From: Senegalia massiliensis
GTDB taxonomy: Bacteria > Bacillota > Clostridia > Tissierellales > SIT17
Direction of reading: 5' to 3'
NCBI RefSeq assembly: GCF_009911265.1
Contig: NZ_QXXA01000004.1
Coordinates: 62,001 to 126,000, forward strand
Length of the DNA: 64,000 nucleotides
Below are positions 61,428 to 64,000 of the stretch, in pieces. Within the stretch, counting starts at the first letter, position 1; every line of letters begins with the position of its first letter. The translations under genes were made by a program, and so were the position numbers. The notes beneath the pieces are model-generated. The model did not search any database and was not told the origin of the DNA. It saw nothing but the letters and a program-made list of their open reading frames with translations.

Positions 61428-61616
61428 CTAATCTAGCTTCACTAAAACTCTTACATTCCCATTAAAAGCATTTCTTCTTTTTAGCCTATTTTGATATGCT
61501 TGTGTTTTGTAATAAGCCATTGTATTTTTTTGAACTCCCATCTCATTAGCTATTTCTTCTATAGTACCTATAGCTAATAAATTTTCTCCTTTATAAAGAG
61601 CATATTCCTTCTTCAT
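61428..61616 (-). CDS. Small phage protein with HTH-like pattern, 62 aa
   Basis: MKKEYALYKGENLLAIGTIE, EEIANEMGVQKNTMAYYKTQ, then NVRVLVKLD. This small protein recurs in early regions of Gram-positive phages. The central helix pair may bind DNA. GGAG precedes the start and overlaps the end of the neighbouring gene. Confidence 0.65.
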   Translation of the reverse strand: MKKEYALYKGENLLAIGTIEEIANEMGVQKNTMAYYKTQAYQNRLKRRNAFNGNVRVLVKLD

Positions 61617-61789
61617 ATCTCCAACCCTCTCCTTTTGTATTCATCTTCTATGGTCATACATTTGAAGATATAATTTGGATTCTTTGTATCTAAAACAGCT
61701 TGTCCAAATTCTTTTTGTAATTCTTCGTTATTTAGATGTTTTAAATAGGACAAGTAATCTATATCATTATTTACTGATTTTGTTTTCAT
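61613..61789 (-). CDS. Small early phage protein, 58 aa
   Basis: MKTKSVNNDIDYLSYLKHLN start, then NEELQKEFGQAVLDTKNPNY and CMTIEDEYKRRGLEI. Helical, unrecognised. It overlaps both neighbours with ATGA-type stop/start junctions, so it is translationally coupled. Confidence 0.6.
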   Translation of the reverse strand: MKTKSVNNDIDYLSYLKHLNNEELQKEFGQAVLDTKNPNYIFKCMTIEDEYKRRGLEI

Positions 61790-62043
61790 ATAAGCTCACT
61801 CCCTATATTATTTTCTAACCACTCATCTAGTTTTGATATAATAGTGAGCCTTGAAACTCCAAGAATAATAACCGGGAAATCTTTAGAATGAGTTAATCTT
61901 CTAGCTTTATCCTTACTTATTCCTAAGACCTTAGCTAATTCTGAAATATTAAGTGTTTTTCTTTTAATCTCTTTTTTATGATTTTCAATCATTTTAGATA
62001 TATCTTTAGTTTCTGGTGGTGTCACAGTTATATTTGTTTTCAT
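61786..62043 (-). CDS. Excisionase-like helix-turn-helix protein
   Basis: 85 aa. C-terminal half LNISELAKVLGISKDKARRL and GVSRLTIISKLDEWLENNI match excisionase/MerR-type small winged-helix DNA-binding proteins (HTH_17). It lies among the early genes next to the antirepressor and may bend DNA for excision or regulate early transcription. Confidence 0.72.
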   Translation of the reverse strand: MKTNITVTPPETKDISKMIENHKKEIKRKTLNISELAKVLGISKDKARRLTHSKDFPVIILGVSRLTIISKLDEWLENNIGSELI

Positions 62044-62058
62044 TTGTATCTCCTCCCT

Positions 62059-62712
62059 TTAATTTTCAAAAAAGCTTATTTGTTTTTTAGTTCTAAACTG
62101 TTTTACACTCCTTATACTTTCATCAATAATTCTCATGTTTTCTATCAATTTTTTATAAGGTATATCTTGCCATGCTTCACCATCTAATATCATCAATACT
62201 CTTTGTTTAACTAAATCTACTTCTCCATCTTCTCTGTCTATTCCTAATCCACTTTTTATATAGTTATTAAGATTAATTTTGTTTGCATGAGTAGGTCTAT
62301 AATTTTCTTCATATTTTGAAAGGCTTTCATCTATTTGATTTGCCACAGTTTCTTTTAATACATTTACTACATTATTAGTAAGTGCAGTTTCTGACACGTG
62401 ATAAATCTCTTTTAAAGCTTTTTCACACCTAATGAAGTAGTTTCTATACATATGAGATTTTTCAGTTCTTGACATCATAGCGATATGTTTAGCAAATTCT
62501 AAATTAATTACAAAATCCATTGTTTCATTACCTTCGACATTATGTCGAACCCCTACCCAGTCAAGGTTCTTTTTAAAAAATTCATTATTTATAATGTTGC
62601 TCTTATACCATCTTGCCCATTGAGTCTTGTCCAAACCTAGTCCTAAATACAATTCTTTTGCAGATACTGCTTGATTTCCATTTTCATTCGTTATATTTAT
62701 TAACTCTTTCAT
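62059..62712 (-). CDS. AntA/AntB antirepressor family protein
   Basis: 217 aa. N-terminal AntA domain (VSAKELYLGLGLDKTQWARW, FAKHIAMMSRTEKSHMYRNY), C-terminal helical half with DGEAWQDIPYKKLIENMRII. Antirepressors of this kind counteract the CI-like repressor. The C-terminal KKQISFFEN fits a beta-clamp-binding motif (QxxFF). It lies directly after cro. Confidence 0.85.
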   Translation of the reverse strand: MKELINITNENGNQAVSAKELYLGLGLDKTQWARWYKSNIINNEFFKKNLDWVGVRHNVEGNETMDFVINLEFAKHIAMMSRTEKSHMYRNYFIRCEKALKEIYHVSETALTNNVVNVLKETVANQIDESLSKYEENYRPTHANKINLNNYIKSGLGIDREDGEVDLVKQRVLMILDGEAWQDIPYKKLIENMRIIDESIRSVKQFRTKKQISFFEN

Positions 62713-62982
62713 TTATTTTTTCATCTCCTTTTTCTTTTCTTCATAAAAATCTTTTTGATTACTTTTGTAATCATGTTTTATAAAAAAAATATCGTCAAAA
62801 TCTATCTTAAGAGCCTGACATATATCTTTGGCTACTTTACCACTTGGATTTCTTTCTCCATTAATAATTTGATTAATGTAACCTGCTGATATACTTATTT
62901 TTCTTCCTAAAGAACGTTGTGAAAAACCTGATTTTAATAATATTTCTTTTATTTGGCTAGAATCTCTCAAAAAAATTTTCAT
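62713..62982 (-). CDS. Cro-like XRE regulator
   Basis: 89 aa with an HTH_3 domain (about residues 8-62; GFSQRSLGRKISISAGYINQ, NGERNPSGKVAKDICQALKI) and a short Lys/Glu-rich tail. It is the first gene of the leftward lytic operon and is divergent from the repressor. AAGGAGGTGA precedes the ATG. An exact copy of the switch-region operator lies within codons 71-76. Confidence 0.85.
   Translation of the reverse strand: MKIFLRDSSQIKEILLKSGFSQRSLGRKISISAGYINQIINGERNPSGKVAKDICQALKIDFDDIFFIKHDYKSNQKDFYEEKKKEMKK
62757..62772. promoter_or_regulatory. Operator copy inside the cro gene
   Basis: GATTACTTTTGTAATC, identical to the operator at 63016-63031. Arms of 6 bp and spacer TTTT. It is inside coding sequence (codons for DYKSNQ), about 250 bp from the switch cluster, a distance suited to DNA looping or roadblocking. 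Confidence 0.55.
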
Positions 62983-63015
62983 ATTTTCACCTCCTTATGG
63001 ATATAATATTATAAT

Positions 63016-63105
63016 GATTACTTTTGTAATCTTACTATTGTAATCATTATACATTGTATATTTTACTTTTGCAAGCACTTTTATTAATTTTATTTATTTT
63101 TGTAA
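63016..63105. promoter_or_regulatory. Operator cluster of the lysogeny switch (four sites)
   Basis: Four copies of TTACnnnnGTAA: TTACTTTTGTAA (63018-63029, within a 16-bp perfect arm set 63016-63031), TTACTATTGTAA (63032-63043), TTACTTTTGCAA (63063-63074) and TTATTTTTGTAA (63094-63105). The first two overlap the leader and start of the leftward promoter, the third its -35, and the fourth the rightward promoter region. Likely binding sites of the CI-like repressor and Cro. Confidence 0.65.
63046..63074 (-). promoter_or_regulatory. Leftward early (cro/lytic) promoter
   Basis: On the minus strand TTGCAA (63069-63074), 17-nt spacer and perfect TATAAT (63046-63051). One operator overlaps the -35 and two lie at and beyond the start site, so repression is expected in the lysogen. 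Confidence 0.65.
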
Positions 63106-63117
63106 GCAAAAATGTAT

Positions 63118-63123
63118 TATAAT
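63118..63123 (+). promoter_or_regulatory. -10 element of the rightward repressor promoter
   Basis: TATAAT 20 nt before the repressor start codon. The -35 is poor and AT-rich and is overlapped by the fourth operator, which suggests autoregulation. Confidence 0.5.
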
Positions 63124-63143
63124 TATATAAGGAGGTGATATAA

Positions 63144-63509
63144 ATGGATCAAAAAGAATTCGGACAATATCTTAAGTCATTAAGAAAAGATAAAAAACTT
63201 ACAATAAGACAAGTTGAGCTTTATGCTAATGTAAGTAATTCATATTTATCAATGATAGAAAATGGTAAGAGAGATATCCCTTCTCCTGAAATATTACAAA
63301 AGTTATCTAAAGTATATGATATAGATTATAATACTTTAATGAAAAAAGCTGGATATGTTGATTCTGATACTTCTAAATATGAGGATGACTTAGAACAAGA
63401 ATTTCCAGAAGGTGTTCAAGTTTTAAGACGAGCAAGTAAAGAACTATCTCCTAAAGCTAAGAAAAAAATGCTTAAAATGATGGAATTATTTTTAGAAGAA
63501 GATGAATAA
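63144..63509 (+). CDS. CI-like repressor, XRE family
   Basis: 121 aa. HTH_3 domain (about residues 8-65: LRKDKKLTIRQVELYANVSN, SYLSMIENGKRDIPSPEIL) and an acidic C-terminal segment (KYEDDLEQEFPEGVQVLRRA). It has no S24 peptidase domain, so induction would depend on the neighbouring ImmA-like protease rather than RecA-driven autocleavage, as for ImmR/ImmA of ICEBs1. AAGGAGGTGA precedes the start. Confidence 0.85.
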   Translation: MDQKEFGQYLKSLRKDKKLTIRQVELYANVSNSYLSMIENGKRDIPSPEILQKLSKVYDIDYNTLMKKAGYVDSDTSKYEDDLEQEFPEGVQVLRRASKELSPKAKKKMLKMMELFLEEDE

Positions 63510-63543
63510 ATAGAGAATTTTTTAAAAAAAAGGGGGGATTACT

Positions 63544-64000
63544 ATAGAAGTATTAAATAGTTCTTTTTTACTAAAAAAACCTCGATTTTCATGGGCTCAA
63601 AACAATGCTAGAATCTTCATGAAAAATTTAGATAATAAATTGAAAAAACCTCCTATTAATCCTTTAAGCATTATTGAAACTATGGATAACTGCAAATATA
63701 AACTGGATGATTTGTGTGGTGAAGAAGGTTATACTTTATATAGAGCCGATAAAAATTTTTATCTAATTTGTATTAATGATACTTTATATAAGCCTAGAAT
63801 GTCATTTACTACTGCTCATGAAATAGGTCATGTGGTACTTGGTCATTTTAGAGACTATAAGAATAAAGAATTAAGTGAAGAAGAAGAACAAATATTAGAT
63901 AAAGAAGCTGATGTATTTGCTGGCGAAATACTTATGCCCGAAAATCAAATACATAGCTGCAATCTTAATAATATACATGAATTAAAAGATTATTTTAAAG
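63544..64000 (+). CDS. ImmA/IrrE family metallopeptidase (partial, runs off the right edge)
   Basis: Zinc protease with the motif FTTAHEIGHVVLGH (HExxH) and the downstream DKEADVFAGEILMP, both typical of ImmA/IrrE. It cleaves the phage repressor when induced. The open frame extends from 63526 without any ATG, GTG, TTG or CTG until ATG 63619, yet FSWAQNNARIF upstream of that ATG looks coding. GGGGGG lies 6 nt before ATA at 63544, so ATA (or ATT at 63538) may be the start; ATG 63619 is the conventional alternative. The C-terminus lies outside the window. Confidence 0.8.
   Translation, partial: MEVLNSSFLLKKPRFSWAQNNARIFMKNLDNKLKKPPINPLSIIETMDNCKYKLDDLCGEEGYTLYRADKNFYLICINDTLYKPRMSFTTAHEIGHVVLGHFRDYKNKELSEEEEQILDKEADVFAGEILMPENQIHSCNLNNIHELKDYFK

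Larger units (their letters stand above)
26816..64000. mobile_element. Siphovirus prophage (left end at tRNA-Leu; right end outside the window)
   Basis: A continuous set of phage modules: accessory genes, lysis, tail, head, packaging, replication, early control and a divergent repressor region. The gene order (TerS, TerL, portal, ClpP-like protease, HK97 capsid, connectors, tail tube, tape measure, Dit) is that of long-tailed phages with HK97-type heads. Structural and replication genes are all intact, so the element could be functional. The integrase and attR must lie beyond 64000, since the repressor and ImmA genes read off that edge. Confidence 0.93.

Noticed and set aside
26816-64000. CRISPR array or retron in the prophage
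   Set aside because: No series of equal repeats with unique spacers and no reverse transcriptase frame was seen.

Overview
The window is AT-rich DNA from a spore-forming anaerobic member of the Clostridia. SpoIVFA/SpoIVFB-type genes point to endospore formation and a complete Rnf ferredoxin:NAD+ oxidoreductase operon points to anaerobic energy metabolism. The combination mreBCD, PBP2, minCDE, mgsA, spoIVFA/B and the paired radical SAM genes resembles Tissierellales/Clostridiales chromosomes. That placement is inference from gene content, not a database match.

Positions 1-26,728 are host chromosome, and every protein gene there reads on the minus strand. From right to left in transcription order: polA, coaE and a lytic transglycosylase; a lipoprotein substrate-binding protein; tRNA-Leu(GAG); dinB and a SPOR-domain protein; rnfCDGEAB; maf, radC, mreB, mreC, mreD, a very long PBP2, minC, minD, minE and mgsA (cell shape and division-site selection); spoIVFA and spoIVFB; then the B12-binding radical SAM protein and its TIGR03936 partner, which runs off the left edge. 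Several units end in long perfect palindromes that act as terminators in both directions.

At 26,729-26,815 lies a plus-strand tRNA-Leu(CAA). From its 3' end to the right edge is a siphovirus prophage (HK97-type head, long tail). The integrase is not in the window and is presumably just beyond the right edge. Left to right the prophage holds: (i) an accessory block beside the tRNA (membrane coiled-coil protein, replication-relaxation protein, FtsK-like ATPase, XRE regulator, and a protein with an ADP-ribosyltransferase-like motif), plus a divergently transcribed Spo0E-like phosphatase and a small unknown gene; (ii) the lysis cassette (amidase, holin, XhlA-like); (iii) tail, connector and head genes in the usual order back to terminase and an HNH nuclease beside a likely cos site; (iv) a small lipoprotein and the middle region with a sigma-like late regulator; (v) replication genes (VRR-NUC, D5-type primase/helicase, DUF669 ssDNA-binding-like protein, SF2 helicase, AAA ATPase, Gam-like protein); (vi) small early genes, excisionase-like HTH, antirepressor and Cro; (vii) the switch region with repeated operators, then CI-like repressor and an ImmA/IrrE protease reading rightward off the edge.

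The observations most worth following are the prophage-borne Spo0E-like gene with its own strong promoter, the ART-like accessory gene with a 19-bp inverted repeat upstream, a correctly phased -1 frameshift site in the tail chaperone gene, an exact operator copy inside cro, a nested inverted repeat with iterons near the primase, and an ImmA-like gene whose reading frame has no ordinary start codon at its beginning.
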